From contig NC_087382.1 of assembly GCF_963675165.1 (NCBI RefSeq), positions 620,001-684,000 on the forward strand: a stretch of DNA of 64,000 bases, in the 5' to 3' direction. The notes beneath the pieces were generated by a model. That model did not search any database. It was not told the DNA's origin and was given only the letters and a program-made list of their open reading frames with translations. Positions 41,753-54,308 of this stretch are shown here, piece after piece; the first letter of the stretch is position 1; each line of letters opens with the position of its first letter. Position numbers and translations under genes: made by a program. Source of the DNA: Halichondria panicea (lineage: Eukaryota > Porifera > Demospongiae > Suberitida > Halichondriidae).

Positions 41753-42160
41753 GGAGAGAGGAAGCCATTGAATGACATGAAAACACCACTCACACCAACA
41801 CAGTGTAAAGCACAAACCAAACAGACACACTCAACCAGAATAACAGAAGCAGCTCGGAATTGTCACCAATGCTTACAAGACTCCATTGCAGTAGGCACTC
41901 ACTCATCTCATGCTATAATGTACTGTACAACACACTGTACACTAACACAGGCTCAGAATTGTCATCTTCCTATGCAGTCTAGAGTCACTCATTGAGTTGC
42001 CTGCCCTTCTCATACCTATACGACGTTGGCTTCCTCAGTGCTTGCACCAGTAGACTGTACATGGTCTCTCTCCATGGTCCTGGCTATGTCACTGTGGCCC
42101 ACAATAGGACTGGACAAAGCTTCCTACAAATCCAGACAGTGAAATGTTTGGCCACTGCAC
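41753..42160. repeat. Duplicated block, copy 2 (copy 1 at 6849-7265)
   Basis: Near-identical to 6849-7265, ending in an antisense Death-domain relic (42060-42160). A Maf-like palindrome TGCTGAATCAGCA (42264-42276) and a gggtgtgtcttgtagc box (42303-42318) follow, i.e. a displaced promoter block 2.2 kb upstream of G5. Confidence 0.7.
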
Positions 42161-42528
42161 TAGCTTGTTCCATCATAGACTATTAACAAGAGTTTATGAT
42201 AGACTCTTGCTATTAATTATGCTTCAACTCCTGTCATGTTCTGTCTCTAAAAATGTGCATGTTTGCTGAATCAGCAATGTTAATTGCATGTGACAAAGAA
42301 AAGGGTGTGTCTTGTAGCTAGCTGCAAAAGGATCTCCTCTAGTTGGGCGGAGCCCGACCGTCCCTCCTAGCTGTGATGAGAATGAAGATGCTGGAATATT
42401 ATCAATGAGTACAGACACCACTGTGTACTGTAGATACACAGACTAGACATTGATACTGTAGAGACACATTAATTGCTTGTGAGTTTCATTGATGGCATAA
42501 TTATATTATAATTATCACACACTAACAG

Positions 42529-42640
42529 ATCTTCTGCAAACAACTATCGATACGCTTCCTCAACCTGTGTGTACGTGTGTGAGGGATCTGGGCAACATGA
42601 AATGATGGATCCTTGGCTTATGTGATGATCTCCAACAGGT
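42529..42640 (-). pseudogene. Inverted fragment of a type-2 kinase exon
   Basis: The reverse complement matches G1 about 185-290: gttgcccagatccctc, caggttgaggaagc.tatcga, ttgtttgca. It carries insertions and a stop. It shows that a kinase exon was once present here in the opposite orientation. Confidence 0.7.
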
Positions 42641-43329
42641 GACACTGGACAGTACGAGAACATGGAACTGGACAAGGGGGTGTGGCAATGGGGGTGTGCT
42701 GCTCTAAACTATAACATTTGTGGACTCTGTCAAGAGTTGCTTTAAGGAAAAGATGTAGCTCTATGGAATGTGGTACGTGTTTGTTTAGCTAGTGGATCTG
42801 ATTTTAATCAAGACTTGCACAGTATGCATGTATACGTATGTGCTGTGTCAGCAGAAACCTTGAAGACCCATACGATAACTTGACTGACCAATTTCCAGTG
42901 TAAAAAATGTGTTCAGTAGCTTTTAGATTTATGGTGTGTTTAGCTTTAGCATCAAAATGACCAAACTAAAGGACTTAACTTAATACTGTTGTAGCTCCTC
43001 CTAAAATTGCTCGTATAATTATCGTGTTTGAAATGAAGAAGTCATCACACTTTGTGTCTACTACCGTATTACTACTGCAATGTTTTAATTGTGAGTTTCA
43101 AACATTTGAGAATTTCGTGAGTGCTTATGACATCGCTAAAATAAGATTGCAAATACCTATACCAGTACTTGTATGATAATAGCACGATCTTTCCTTATTG
43201 CAAAGTTTCAAATGTTTCCTCAATCGCATAAAGGCTGAATTTGAACTCTGTACCCAGGCACATTGTTACAGTAGCAGTACAGTATCTTAATGTACAGTGT
43301 GTATTCTTGTAGTACAATGTGTGTGTGCT
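42641..43329. other. Spacer without recognised genes
   Basis: Unique sequence, no family match to other parts of the window. Confidence 0.4.
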
Positions 43330-44081
43330 TCCAAGGGGTTTAATCAATATCTCCATTCCTCCAGTCTTATCCCCCCGCCCACACACTCTCCACAGAGTCC
43401 CTCCCAGAGTTCATAGTCCACCACACAATGGAAGAGCTGTGTATGCCTTGTTGACTGGTGCTCCCCCGAGACTCCGCCCCTTCCCCTGCCCAGCCCATCC
43501 CTCGGAGGAGACCAGCTGGTGTACAACAAGCACTGGAGCAGGTGGGTGGGGTTTGCAGTGTAGGAAGATTCCTAAGAACTGCTATATTATGTTACGTAGG
43601 TAGAGTACGTACGTTCAAAGTTTGTTAGAGAATCATCTTATTTGAAGCATGTCTGTAGTTTTTGGTTGGGTCAAAATGATCAGTTTGCACATTTAAAAAT
43701 TAAAGTTCATTGAAGGACCTTCTATATTGTTTAAAAAATATTCACAATAGCTTCATGTAATGGTGAAAAAACTTCAGAGAGGTCAGGGTTCACCCTTTAC
43801 CCCATTGCCTTATTACCGTACGTGCGTGTAGGTAGCTATACATGAACTTGGAACAAGCCATCACAATTATACACAGGTGTCAATAATTATTAGCAAAACA
43901 TTCCGCTCTCTGTGACTAATCCACAAATTCACAAAATATTCACGATTTTATATATACTATGTCCGTATTCCACACTACGCTAGTACACTATAATATTAAC
44001 CGTCACTCCCCATGCATGTACAGGTGCTTTGGTATTGTCTACCACCCCTGCCTGCACAAGATGCTCTCAGCTACTCTTGTC
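43330..44081 (+). other. Possible two-exon gene fragment
   Basis: A GC-richer stretch (43370-43542) contains a frame ending LGGDQLVYNKHWSR with a GT donor at 43541. An acceptor (catgtacag) at about 44023 continues in frame with CFGIVYHPCLHKM and a stop. GC content and the phase fit suggest old coding sequence, but the upstream part has a stop and I cannot name a family. Confidence 0.25.
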
Positions 44082-44269
44082 TGATGTTTTCCGATGTTAC
44101 ATTAAAAAGAAACTATACAAACTAGCTTGAAATAATCAAGTCTTGTGTGTTGCATAGGAGTGCATGAATGCATGGTGACAGTTGTATATTATATCTTCCC
44201 ACAATCATCTAAGTTGTGTCATGTTTGTTGTCTTGTAATCTCCGGCGCATGCGCAGTATACCAATGTGC

Positions 44270-44501
44270 AAGGAAAGAGGGCGTGTCTTGTAGTTCATGA
44301 GTGTTGTTTGGTTTGTCTGCTGTTCCCTGGCCCTACTAGCTGGTGAAATCAAAGGGAAGATACTGTAGCCTCGACATATTTCAGTGAGTGCAGACAGCAC
44401 TGCATGTGTACTGTATACGTACTGTACATGATTTACTTTAGAGCTGTGCACACCTATGTACTCCCTCCTATAAAGCATTCATTCCACACTCTACAGAGAA
44501 G
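44270..44501 (+). promoter_or_regulatory. G5 upstream region with GGGCGTGTC box
   Basis: aaagagggcgtgtcttgtag at 44274-44293 is identical to the box before G3 and G6. A splice-acceptor-like cacactctacag just before the ATG suggests a non-coding first exon. Confidence 0.45.
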
Positions 44502-47500
44502 ATGTCTGACTATCTCACAATAGCAGATCTAAACAAAGTGTACCTCGCTACGTTTGAAGCTCGAATCAAGTGGCGAAACATCTTGTTAATGCTCGAAGTC
44601 TCTGCAGCTACAATCAGAAGTATCAGCAAAGAATGGAACAATGATCCTGATGACTGCTATCGTGAGGGGCTGTTGGAATGGCTGAATGAAGGAGAGAGAA
44701 GCTGGCAATCTATGGTCAAAGCATTGTCCAGTCCTACTGTGGGCCACATTCACATAGCCAGGACTATCGAGAGAGATCATCTACAGTCTAGCAATCCTAC
44801 TGATGTGAAGTCGGAGGGTGAGTACCAATTAATTCACCTAGCTATATAAATGATATGCCCCACCTAGGGCGATTAGTCTTGCAAGCAAAGAAGGGTAGTG
44901 TCAAAATATTGACCATTCCACTACATTTCCCTAATGTGCTCCCCAGGTGGTGGGGGAGGAGACATATTATTGATAGGTGCATAATTATGTCTAAAAATAG
45001 TTTACATACCGTATAGCGGGTATATTTCGAGCGTATAAAAATGTTCGCGGTTTTCGCGGATTGAGCCTGTACCGCAAAAATTTATGAATAGTAGGCGTGT
45101 TCAGTATTATTGACCACACCTATGACAATAAGAGGTGCCTCACACAGGCTAGGCCTGGATTTGAGGCTAACGGTGTGGAGGTACAGCTGCATGTTGATGT
45201 GCGCATGCGCCAAAAGGCTGGAACCAGACCACGAAAATAAAATCCGCGAAATTCTTTGTAATGGTCCATCCGCGAAAATTTATACCCTCGAAATATACCC
45301 GCTATACGGTAGTCATTCCTTACTACCCACTCATCCCACCCACACACATTTTTTTGTACAGTTGACCATAATCGTCAAAAGATCAATAAAGATTTGACCG
45401 TTTTCTTAGACGGGCCACTCGGTAAAGGTGCATTTGGAGCAGTTTTCAAAGGCAGGTACAGGGGTGATCCTTGTGCAGTCAAAGTGCTGCTTCACGATGC
45501 TATGGAGATGCAGGCAAGTATTCCAGTTGGCAAAAATGAAGATGCTAGCAATGCAATTGATTGTGAGAGTGATTTTCTCAAGTCGTTCAAGCACCCAAAC
45601 GTTGTGAAGTTTTTGTCGACTGCTAAGCACCCCAAATCAGGTGGTACAATCCTCGTTGTTGAGCTGATGGATTGCAATCTGAGATCCTATTTCTTCAGCC
45701 TTGATGAAGTGTCCCTCACTAGCGAATGTGAAATTAGCCTATCCAAAGACATGGCTTGTGGTCTGGCCTACATTCACAGCAAGCAGATTATCCACCGTGA
45801 CCTCTGTGGCGATAACGTCCTACTGAAGCTTACACTGCCAGTGCCTGTCGCAAAGATTTCCGACTTTGGCATGTCACGGCTTTACGACCCCTCCAAGCTT
45901 AGCTCCACCCTCACAGCCATTGGTCACCGTAGAGGGTATCTACCTCCCGAGGCCTATCGATTGGAAGAGGAGAATTACGATAATAGCCTGGATGTGTTTT
46001 CCTTTGGGGTGATTTTGACGCAAATTGTTTGCAAGTTGGAGACAATCAAATCAACCAAGGATCGATTATTCCATGTTTCCCAGATCCCTCACACGCACAG
46101 GTTGAGGAAGCTTATCGACAGTTGTTTGCAAGAAGACATGAAGAGGAGACCATCTGCCAGGGACATCTGTGAGTCTATTAGATACACTACGCATGATAAT
46201 TATGTGTTTACGCTTCCGAAAAATGTGTCGATTTTTCATTTAATTCTTACTTTTAGATGCTTCACTGAAAAGAGACTCGGACCCAATGGAGGCAGCAAAG
46301 AGGGAGACGAAGGACACTCAACTAGTCAAGAAGGTGCGTACATGTACCGTAGAAACTGGATTATTAGCGCTTACTCGACTATAAACGTATCTTTATTTTA
46401 AGCGGATGCTCAACTGCAGGCTTTTTATACTCGAATTGAAGTGCTTTTCCAACTAGTGTTCAAGCTGGCGCTGTGCTAATGCCTCTCGCCATGTTTTTGC
46501 TTTCGCTGAAAAGTATTAGAGTGTTATATTAGTTTCTATAATGAATTTTATATTAAAGTTAGCTTATCTATATAAAGTCACTGAGAAGAAAAGACTTATT
46601 TACATGCATTTATTGTTGTATTATGTGGCTTACTAGGACCTCAAGAAAGAAGAAAATTGATTCTTCCAAGATCTGTAGTTCAGTGTATATAATATCTAAG
46701 AAGAAAAGACCTGTGTACATGCATATTGTTATCTATATTGTTATATGGTAGTGTTTTGTGGCTTACCAGGCCTTCAAGACAAAGATGATTCTGCCAGGAG
46801 GATCTGGATCTGGATCTTGGATATTATTATTTTCTCACACGTGGGGAATGAGCGCGCATGCGCATTACATACACAGGAATAATTAAAGGGTGTGTCCAAA
46901 GAGATCAATTTCACAAATGGCTACTGCTAGCTAGCTGTTTTAACAGATATTTTCTGAGTATTGTAGCTAACAAAAAGCTAGCGCTTTAGTGCAAGGCTAA
47001 CTTATATGTTGAATAGAAAGTTTGTGCGGACAGATGATGCTATGAAAGATTCTGAAGAGACTGCAACAGCCTTCAATGTGAGTCAAACTAGCCATAACTC
47101 GAGAAAGAAGCTTTAGTTTGCAAATCCACGAATCAAAATCCAAGAGAACGTGGCTAGAAGCCTATAGAAGCTGTTAGTTTTCGTCGCATTGCAACCGTTG
47201 AGCAGTTACAGCTGGAACAGACACACAGACACACAGACACACACACACACACACACACACACAGTCAGCTTTACCGTATCCCTCGTGCGGCTACGCCTCG
47301 AGGCATAATTATGCGAAGGTTATTAGTGAAATTTTAGAATTGATTCTTGTTTATCCGGGCTAGCTAGCTGAGCTAGTTAGCTTGTACTGTGCATGATAGC
47401 TATATAGCTTGTGATATCCATCTGGAAGGACTCTCTGGGCATGCTGTTCCCTTAATTGTCTGATCATGCTGAGAAAATGTGAGGCATGGATGAGGTCCTT

Positions 47501-50500
47501 TTATTCCAAGTTCCTGGTCAATATGATATAATAATTATGAATTTAAATGAATTGTAAAATGAATTTTAACATAATAGTATGATATAGATCCAGTTAGCTT
47601 GCCTTGCTTGCATGCTCACTTCTTAGCCAGCTTGCGAGTCAGCTCTCATCACAGAGACATCCGGTTGCTGGGTGGGGCTCGAAATGACTGCATTATAGGT
47701 GCATTCTTGAATATAAGTGTATAGAGCTCTGCTATTGACCCCAAAAGCGCATGCGCTAATAATCCAGTTTCTACGGTACTGTGTGATACAGAATGAGATT
47801 CCTAATTACAGCCACAAACAACAGTATAGGGTGCTGTTTCATTGTTAAGCATGTTAAGTTTCGTACGTAATTCAGGTTTTAAACTAACGAGCGCTAAGTC
47901 CCATAAATTAGAGCTAGCTAAATTACAATAAAAAACTGATAATAGCTGTAGTAAAGCCATAATACCATATATAACGAGTAATTTTCGGGGGGCAAAATAT
48001 TTGTGGTTGAGCAATATTTATATAGTCACTTTGTGGATAATATTTTCGTGGTTGCTGCTTGCACTGCAGGTAAAGATAGACAAGGTCGTTTCATTCGTGA
48101 GTATTCGTGGTTAGACCTTCAATCACAAAAGCCACGAAAATTACCCGCTATACGGTACCTTGACTAAAGGGGGGATCCGTGGCACCCTGGGATCTCCCCC
48201 TGGATCCGCCACTGTTTAGCGTAAATTTGTTCTGTAGTACTGTAAATAATAGTCCAATCTACAATTATAATGTTTACAAGAGGATAGAGGCTCTACTGGT
48301 GAGTCCAGTCCAGTGAGCTAGTGAGCTAGTGGGTGCAAGGGTCTGACACTGCATGCTGTACTCTGTTCTCAGAGAGAGGTGGTCGAGAAGGACAGGATAC
48401 TGGAGAGGAAAGATGAGCAACTTGTACAGAAAGACGATCAACTGGATCAGAAAAACGCACTTTTGGTACAAAAAGATGAGCAAGTAGCGGACAAAGATAC
48501 TCAACTTGCTAGGCAGCAACAGGTCAGTAGAATTTTTACTTCACTTTTTACACGCAATTTCGTATTATGTTAACCCTTTTCCCCGCTTTAACCGACTATA
48601 GTCGGCATGGCTACTGCTAATTTTCAAAAAATGATTGTGCGAGCTGTGTTGGAGCTATGCACACACTGTAAGTACCAGCACATGTGCATTGAGCTGCTCT
48701 TTCACATGGTATTTTCATTGTGCTGCCTCGAGGTACGCTTCATACAGTATTGTCAAAAGAAAAGTGACCAATTGATAATTGCTACAAGATCTTGGTAGGA
48801 TAATCTTAGTGAGGCTCTAGTGCAGCTAGACAGTGAGGATATAGATGCTTATGACCTTGTTGAGTCAGAGGGGAGTGATGACTGTGATCATAGCCATGCA
48901 GATAGGAAGCTACTCCTCAGAGTTCAAGCTAGAAATAAAAAGCCTGAAGAGCCAGAGGAAGAAGCTCGTGAATTTAGCTCTTGAGACTGACCAAGTTCCT
49001 GGACCTGGTAAGTAACTATAGAGTAGCATCTGTAGTCTTCCTAGCTTCAATATTACTTTGTTTAGGCAGCAGTGGACATCATGAGCCAACATTGAACTTG
49101 TAAACCTGTAGGTGAAGAAAACATTTCCCGGGAAAAGAGCGTCTGCCAATACGACCTCATAGACAAGTTTCTGCAGATTCTGATTGAACCATGTTGCCGT
49201 GAAAACATTGAGAACACTTATTTAGTGCCTTCATACAATAATTATTGTTTGTGTACATACTTGTGAATGTTTGTAAACAATTGCTAATTAGTTGGGGGTG
49301 GTCTGTTGCTAGGTAACGATGATGGTGTCAAGATGCCTCCGGGGTCTGGGCTACCTGTATAGGAAATAGTTACGAGTGATTTCAATGTATGGTTCATGAG
49401 ATACGAATTTTTAAAGAAAAATATGTATTTATTCTGTATTTTCTTGTTTTAATTAAAGCTGGGAAAGGGTTAACCATGCAAGTTAATAATTTCTCTTCAT
49501 ACAGATATTGAATAGTGTCCATGCTGATGCTGCCACCAAAGATGGTATGATTGCTGACAAGGACAGACAACTCAGTGAACAAGAGTCAAGGATCACTGAT
49601 CTCATTTCTCAGAGAGAGGCTGCTCTAGTTGAGAGGGACGCTCTCTCACAGGTATTATATAGTAGTCACCAAATGCACACACTCTTATACTCTAGTACAG
49701 TACAAGAGTGTAGAATTGTCCACTGATACAATAATAATATTCATGTCTGTGTTCTAATTAGAAGATTTCCACCAACGTTCCCCTGTACAGGTACACGGGG
49801 TACAGATGGAGCACAATACTGAGCTGGTCAGGAGAGACGCCATCATTCAACAGCAGAGACAGGTGAGATGAATCCATATTATTGCAGAGCTATAGTAGAA
49901 GCTTTGATGTTATAGTTTGTACATTCTAGTGGGCTGGTGGTCTTCACCTCTTAAGCTTCAGTATAGCGAGTAATTTTTAGGGGGAAAAATATTCGCGGTT
50001 CAGCCATTTTGAGACATTTCGTGGGTAATATTTTGAGACATTTCGTGGTTGCTGCTTGTACTGCTGGGAAGGGTAGGCAAGGTCGTTTCATTCGTGGGTA
50101 AAATATTCGTGGTCAGACCTTCAACTAGAAAACCACGAATATTTTGCCCCCCCGACATTACCCTTCATATGATAATTAGAAAAAGTGATTTAGTGTGCAT
50201 ACAATTATTGCTACAAGTAACACTCGCTTGTTAGTAGACACTATCCTAATTACACCTGCATTCATTATTCAGGATCCCCCTCCCAGAGAGTTGAGACCTC
50301 CACTCACTCTGAAATGGAGAAGAGGAAAAGACATGCCAATCAAGATGGGCTACACAGTACAGAGTGCTGTTATCGGTGACACGGTGTATGTTGGTGGAGG
50401 CAGTGCAGACAATGATCGTACAGTGATGAAGCTCGAGCAAGATCAATGGACGAAACTACCAAAGTACACTGCCAAGTGGTTTGGTATGACATCACTCGCT

Positions 50501-51187
50501 AATCGACTAGTGCTAGTGGGAGGACGTGATCCAAGAAACAACACACCCAGCAATCAACTTTCAGTGCTCGAGTCAGGGGAATGGACTCACCCGTACCCAC
50601 CAATGAACATTGCTCGTCAATCCTCAACAGCTGTCTCCTTCAACAACCACATAATTGTAGCTGGTGGGCGTGATGGTGATGGTCGTATCTCCTCCTCTGT
50701 GGAGGTGTTAGACGTGGCATCAAGAAGATGGTACATTGCTCAGTCACTACCTAACTCACGATCAGAACTGAAATCAACTCTCATAGGAAACACCCTCTAC
50801 CTAATGGGAGGGTACGATCACACTGGGCCAACCAAGACAGTGCACCACGTTGACTTCAATGAACTCATTGCCAAAGCCCTTTCCAACTCGGACACACCCA
50901 CTCTCTGGCAGACCTTAGAGGAAGTGCCGCTCGAGTTGTCAGCTCCTCTCAGTATTGGGAGGTCACTATTAGCCGTTGGTGGAGCGAATGACAGAGTCAA
51001 CCCAAGTTCATCGATCCACCTCTACCAGCCTGACACCAGGAGGTGGTTGAAAGTAGGAGACCTGCCTACTGTACGATACTGCTGCACATGCTCAGTACTT
51101 CCTAGTGGAGAGGTTATTGTAGCCGGAGGACAGATAGTAAATAAGATTAAAATCCAAACTGTGGATTTCTTCTCTATAAGTTCTTAG
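44502..51187 (+). CDS. G5: Death domain - TKL kinase - coiled coil - kelch protein
   Basis: Exons 44502-44817, 45362-46168, 46257-46333, 48373-48522, 49505-49651, 49791-49862, 50273-51187; about 827 residues. The Death domain (LTIADLNKVYL, DPDDCYREGLLEWL, SWQSMVKAL) ends in phase 1. The one-exon kinase (807 bases, phase 1-1) has GKGAFGAV, CAVKVL, IIHRDLCGDN, SDFGMSR and YLPPEAY. Death domain plus kinase is the Pelle/IRAK arrangement, although the kinase is only generally TKL-like. After the linker come heptad coiled-coil exons copied from a type-1 gene, then kelch. The kelch exon is nearly identical to that of G4. The intron 46334-48372 holds three transposons. The kinase ends at a strong GTGAGT donor (46169). 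Confidence 0.82.
45009..45309. mobile_element. TA-flanked MITE just before the G5 kinase exon
   Basis: Inverted ends CCGTATAGCGGGTATATTTC / GAAATATACCCGCTATACGG, TA on both sides, 301 bp. It ends 52 bases before the kinase exon. Confidence 0.85.
46347..47776. mobile_element. TA-flanked MITE with a nested family-M variant
   Basis: Ends CCGTAGAAACTGGATTATTA and its inverse, TA at 46345-46346 and 47777-47778. The empty site (acatgtagtgtgtgaatgag) is seen in G1 and G4. It lies 13 bases after the donor of the linker exon. Its interior was split by the element 46450-47310, the inverted copy of 14893-15750. Confidence 0.8.
47965..48155. mobile_element. TA-flanked MITE (CCGTATAGCGGG group)
   Basis: 191 bp, left end ccatatataacgagtaattt and right end aaaattacccgctatacgg, TA at both flanks. 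Confidence 0.7.
48277..48299 (+). pseudogene. Broken 3' end of a type-1 kinase exon inside G5
   Basis: aagaggatagaggctctact is the last 20 bases (KRIEAL) of type-1 exon 3, followed by its donor region (gtgagtccagtccagtgagc). Sequence upstream is unrelated. It marks where a type-1 gene tail was joined to the type-2 gene. Confidence 0.8.
48574..49469. mobile_element. piggyBac-like element in G5 coiled-coil intron
   Basis: 896 bp, inverted ends ccctttt.cccgcttta / taaagctgggaaaggg, TTAA at 48570-48573 and 49470-49473. G2 shows the unoccupied intron at 12936-12950 (tatgctgaccatgcaag). Confidence 0.85.
49960..50174. mobile_element. Degenerate MITE before G5 kelch exon
   Basis: gtatagcgagtaatttttag... 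and ...gcccccccgacattaccctt are imperfect inverted ends of the CCGTATAGCGGG group. It interrupts the stretch cctcttaagctaattagaga that is intact before the other kelch exons. Confidence 0.6.
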
Positions 51188-51552
51188 TTTTTTTCATGTC
51201 CTTCGTGTTATAATTATAAATTAATGATACTTTTCTAGCATAATAATTAAAGTTGCAACTGAATTTCGATTGGCAGCTATTAAAGATTATGCAAAAACAA
51301 TCAATGGCATTAGTTGGTACATAATTAAATTTCCCGAATAGACAAGAAACCGACAATAATTATACTAATTATGTGACAGTCTCATAACAAGTTCAGGTCC
51401 TTGCATGGTTGGGGTCTTGTCCGAGGGTAGGGTGGACACCTTCTCCCAGAATCCAAAGTCTATCTCCTCTTCCGAGTCAGACAGTGAGGGGTGGGGCTCG
51501 GGAACTGAGGGGTTAAAGAGTCACATGGTCATAGTCATACTGAATGGAAGAT

Positions 51553-51711
51553 TCCAGAGGAGGTACAACAACATCAATTCACGTGCAGTGGAATGTCAAC
51601 AGCATGCAGGGGCTGTTATCACGCAGACCATACCCATTCAACTTTTTGCTGCTGTTGGTTGAAAATTCCGTTGTCACGCACATGATGTTGTCGTATGTAC
51701 CTCCTCTGGGA
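51553..51711. mobile_element. Palindromic MITE
   Basis: tccagaggaggtacaacaac pairs with gtcgtatgtacctcctctgg; 159 bp. It sits in the spacer after the N5 last exon. Confidence 0.6.
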
Positions 51712-51829
51712 AGATTCATGTAACTTTAGCTGCATGCATGACTAAGAAAAATGTCTCAACGATAAAATAAGGGACGCCATACATGTACTGGTACAATAAT
51801 TATGTTAATAAGCACCTAAACTGCATACT

Positions 51830-52225
51830 GTATTTACTTGATTAAAAGCCGCCCTTGATTAAACGCCATCTCATTTAAATGCCCATCAGGCATGGTAAAA
51901 GCTCTGTCTTTGTCAATAAACGCCCATCTTAAATAATCGCCCATGTATACGCGTAGCGATGTGGGTGGAGCTGAATTAGCACGTGGAACCAGTTGCAAGC
52001 ATGGCAGTATAGAGTAATAGATCTTTTTATGATGGTAGAGAAGAGAGAGATACCAACACAAAGGTAGAATCACCACTTATGACTTAAGATTTAAGCTGAG
52101 AGCTGTGCAAGAGTTCGGAGTAGACATAACAATAAACACCCATTTCGAATAAGCACCCATCTCGTTTAAACGCCCCCTTTAAAGACTTCGATATGAAATA
52201 AACGCCCAGGCGTTTAATCAACATA
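51830..52225. repeat. Repeat with gcgtttaatcaagtaaatac-type ends
   Basis: ctgtatttacttgattaaaa at the left and cccaggcgtttaatcaa at the right form inverted ends, with several aaacgccca motifs inside. A related end is at 61255-61300. Confidence 0.5.
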
Positions 52226-53388
52226 CATTGAAGCATACCTTGTATACAAGTGCATGTACATACAGACTAGTAAGCATGCTAGGTTCCCATTCTCTGTACT
52301 GTACATTCAATAGTACACAGTGGACTCATTGCACTGCATAACTACACATTATACACACGTACCTTGTTCTTGATGAAGGTTCCTCAGTAGCCCCTGTCCA
52401 TGGACCCATGTCTTCAGACTGTCCCTCACTGCTTATAGGCTGCTCACCAGACTGGAGGTGGGCTGCATGTAAGGGCTGGGTGTCAGGGGAGTTTTTAGTC
52501 TCTGATGACAGACCCTTTTCCATACTGTTGAGGTCTGTTAGCGTCTGAGTGGTCAGTTTACGTGAGGCCCCTCTCTTAGCAGCATAGTAGGCCTAAAAGT
52601 GTGTGTGTGTGTGTGTGTGTGTGGGGGGGGGGTCGTATATGATTGTACATTGCACACCTTCAAATACATTACAGGGAAACACACATTGTGTGCTATAGCT
52701 CACGCTGTATGATGACAAATAAATTTTCCAGCTTTACCTCTTCTTCCACTCAGTGCTTCTTCTCTTCTCCTTAGCTGTACGAAAGAGACGTCATTGAAAT
52801 TCCAATGTTATGTTGTAACAGTACATCGTGCAACTTGTGCTACTGGTACATGTCAAAGTATATACCGTGGAGCATGTCTATTGTAGTCACCCTATAGCAG
52901 GCCACCCTCTATAATACAGCCAGGTTAATGGACTCCATAGTCTCTATAGCATGTGTTTGGACCTGTGTTAGCATGCAGGTCAGCCACTGTTGGTCTGCCC
53001 ACAGGGTGACCACTATAGACAGTTTACAACTAGAGAACTGGAGTGCTAACCCTCGGCTGGTTACCAATAAATTGGAAGCTGGCTAAGTAGCAAGTAACAT
53101 TTCCATCGTTCCTGGTGCAGGATCACTGCAGCTGTAAATACGTACCTCAGAAAAAGGACGCATGCAGCTAGCTAGAGGCCAACGTGCAAGTTAAAGCTTC
53201 TTCAATAACGTGCGTACATGCATGTATACTCAATATAAACAGTCTCCACTGCACCTCATTATCTCTCTCTCTGTCCATTCTCTTGTTCTGCCAACAGCTG
53301 ATCAAAGTTGCCACTCATCACATGTTCTCTCTCCTCTTCTGTCACCACCTGTGTACTCTCCCGGAGCTCGTTCTGTGAGGGGTGGAAG

Positions 53389-53419
<31 letters not shown>

Positions 53420-54308
53420 GGTTTGGATGTGTCGGGTGTGGGTGTGTACTAATTAAACTAGAATCCTTTGTGGACATAAAATGAATAATTATATAAGAGC
53501 TGCAGCATAGTAGGCCTAAAGGTGTGTGTGTGTGTGTGTGGGGGGGGGGGGGGGAGGGGGATCGTACATGATTGTACATTGCACACCTTTAAATACATTA
53601 CAGGGAAACACACATCATGTGTTGAATAGGACACACTATTATAGCTGACCTTGAATGACTTTAAGGGACTCTACAAAGTATGACACAAATGTCCACCTCA
53701 CCAGGTTAGTACAAACTCCGGGTGTGTTGCTACCGCTGGTTGCTAGGTGGAGCTCCGCTAGTAAGTTATCCTCATTGGGGTCAAAGTCCTCCTCACCAGG
53801 TTGGTACAAATCCTCAGGTCTGGTAGGGAGGGAAATACATGAACAGTAATAGTGTACGTGAATTCTGGCTAAAGCAATAATATTATTATAACTCTACAAA
53901 CACAAACACATCTTCAAAACTCTACATGTAGCAAAGGCAATGGCTATAATAGTTTCAAGCAACTCCACCATAACACAAGCACTGGCAAAGGTCAAATACT
54001 CGTGTCATTAGAGGTCATGACAGTGCTTGTAATACATTTACTCACGCACTCTTCAACATCACAACAATTTCAAACACATTTCTACTATTCCGGACCATCC
54101 AAACAAATCAAAGCCCCCTATACATACAGTGTAAATGTTGGCAGTACGTATATCCTATAAAGAAGCTCCCCCCTCACTGGATAGAACCTGTTAGGCTAAT
54201 AACAACACTACCACTCACTCATCATCCAGTGTGTCATCAGACTCTGCATCTTTATGAGCAGCTTTCGTCATGTCCTGATTGGCCAGGAACTCGCTCTCCT
54301 CAGCAATG

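Larger units (their letters stand above)
51382..54308 (-). pseudogene. N5: minus-strand partner gene copy, rearranged
   Basis: Exons, 5' to 3': 54219-54308 (AEESEFLANQDMTKAAHKDA, open, good donor), 53690-53819 (PEDLYQPGEEDFDPNED, then rearranged after NTPGV), 53259-53372 (NELRESTQVVTEEEREHVMS, ends at a stop), 52363-52592 (230 bases, open), 51382-51504 (acidic tail with altered last codons caused by a 4-base insertion). The exon at 53259-53372 is not seen in the other copies. Head-to-head with G6. Confidence 0.5.

Noticed and set aside
43330-44081. Assignment to a known p53-inducible/DUF3105-type family
   Set aside because: Only a YHPC-like motif agrees; too little to name it.
53259-53579. 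Long minus-strand frame through the (CA)n tract
   Set aside because: Only the part 53259-53372 looks like an exon; the rest is translated microsatellite.
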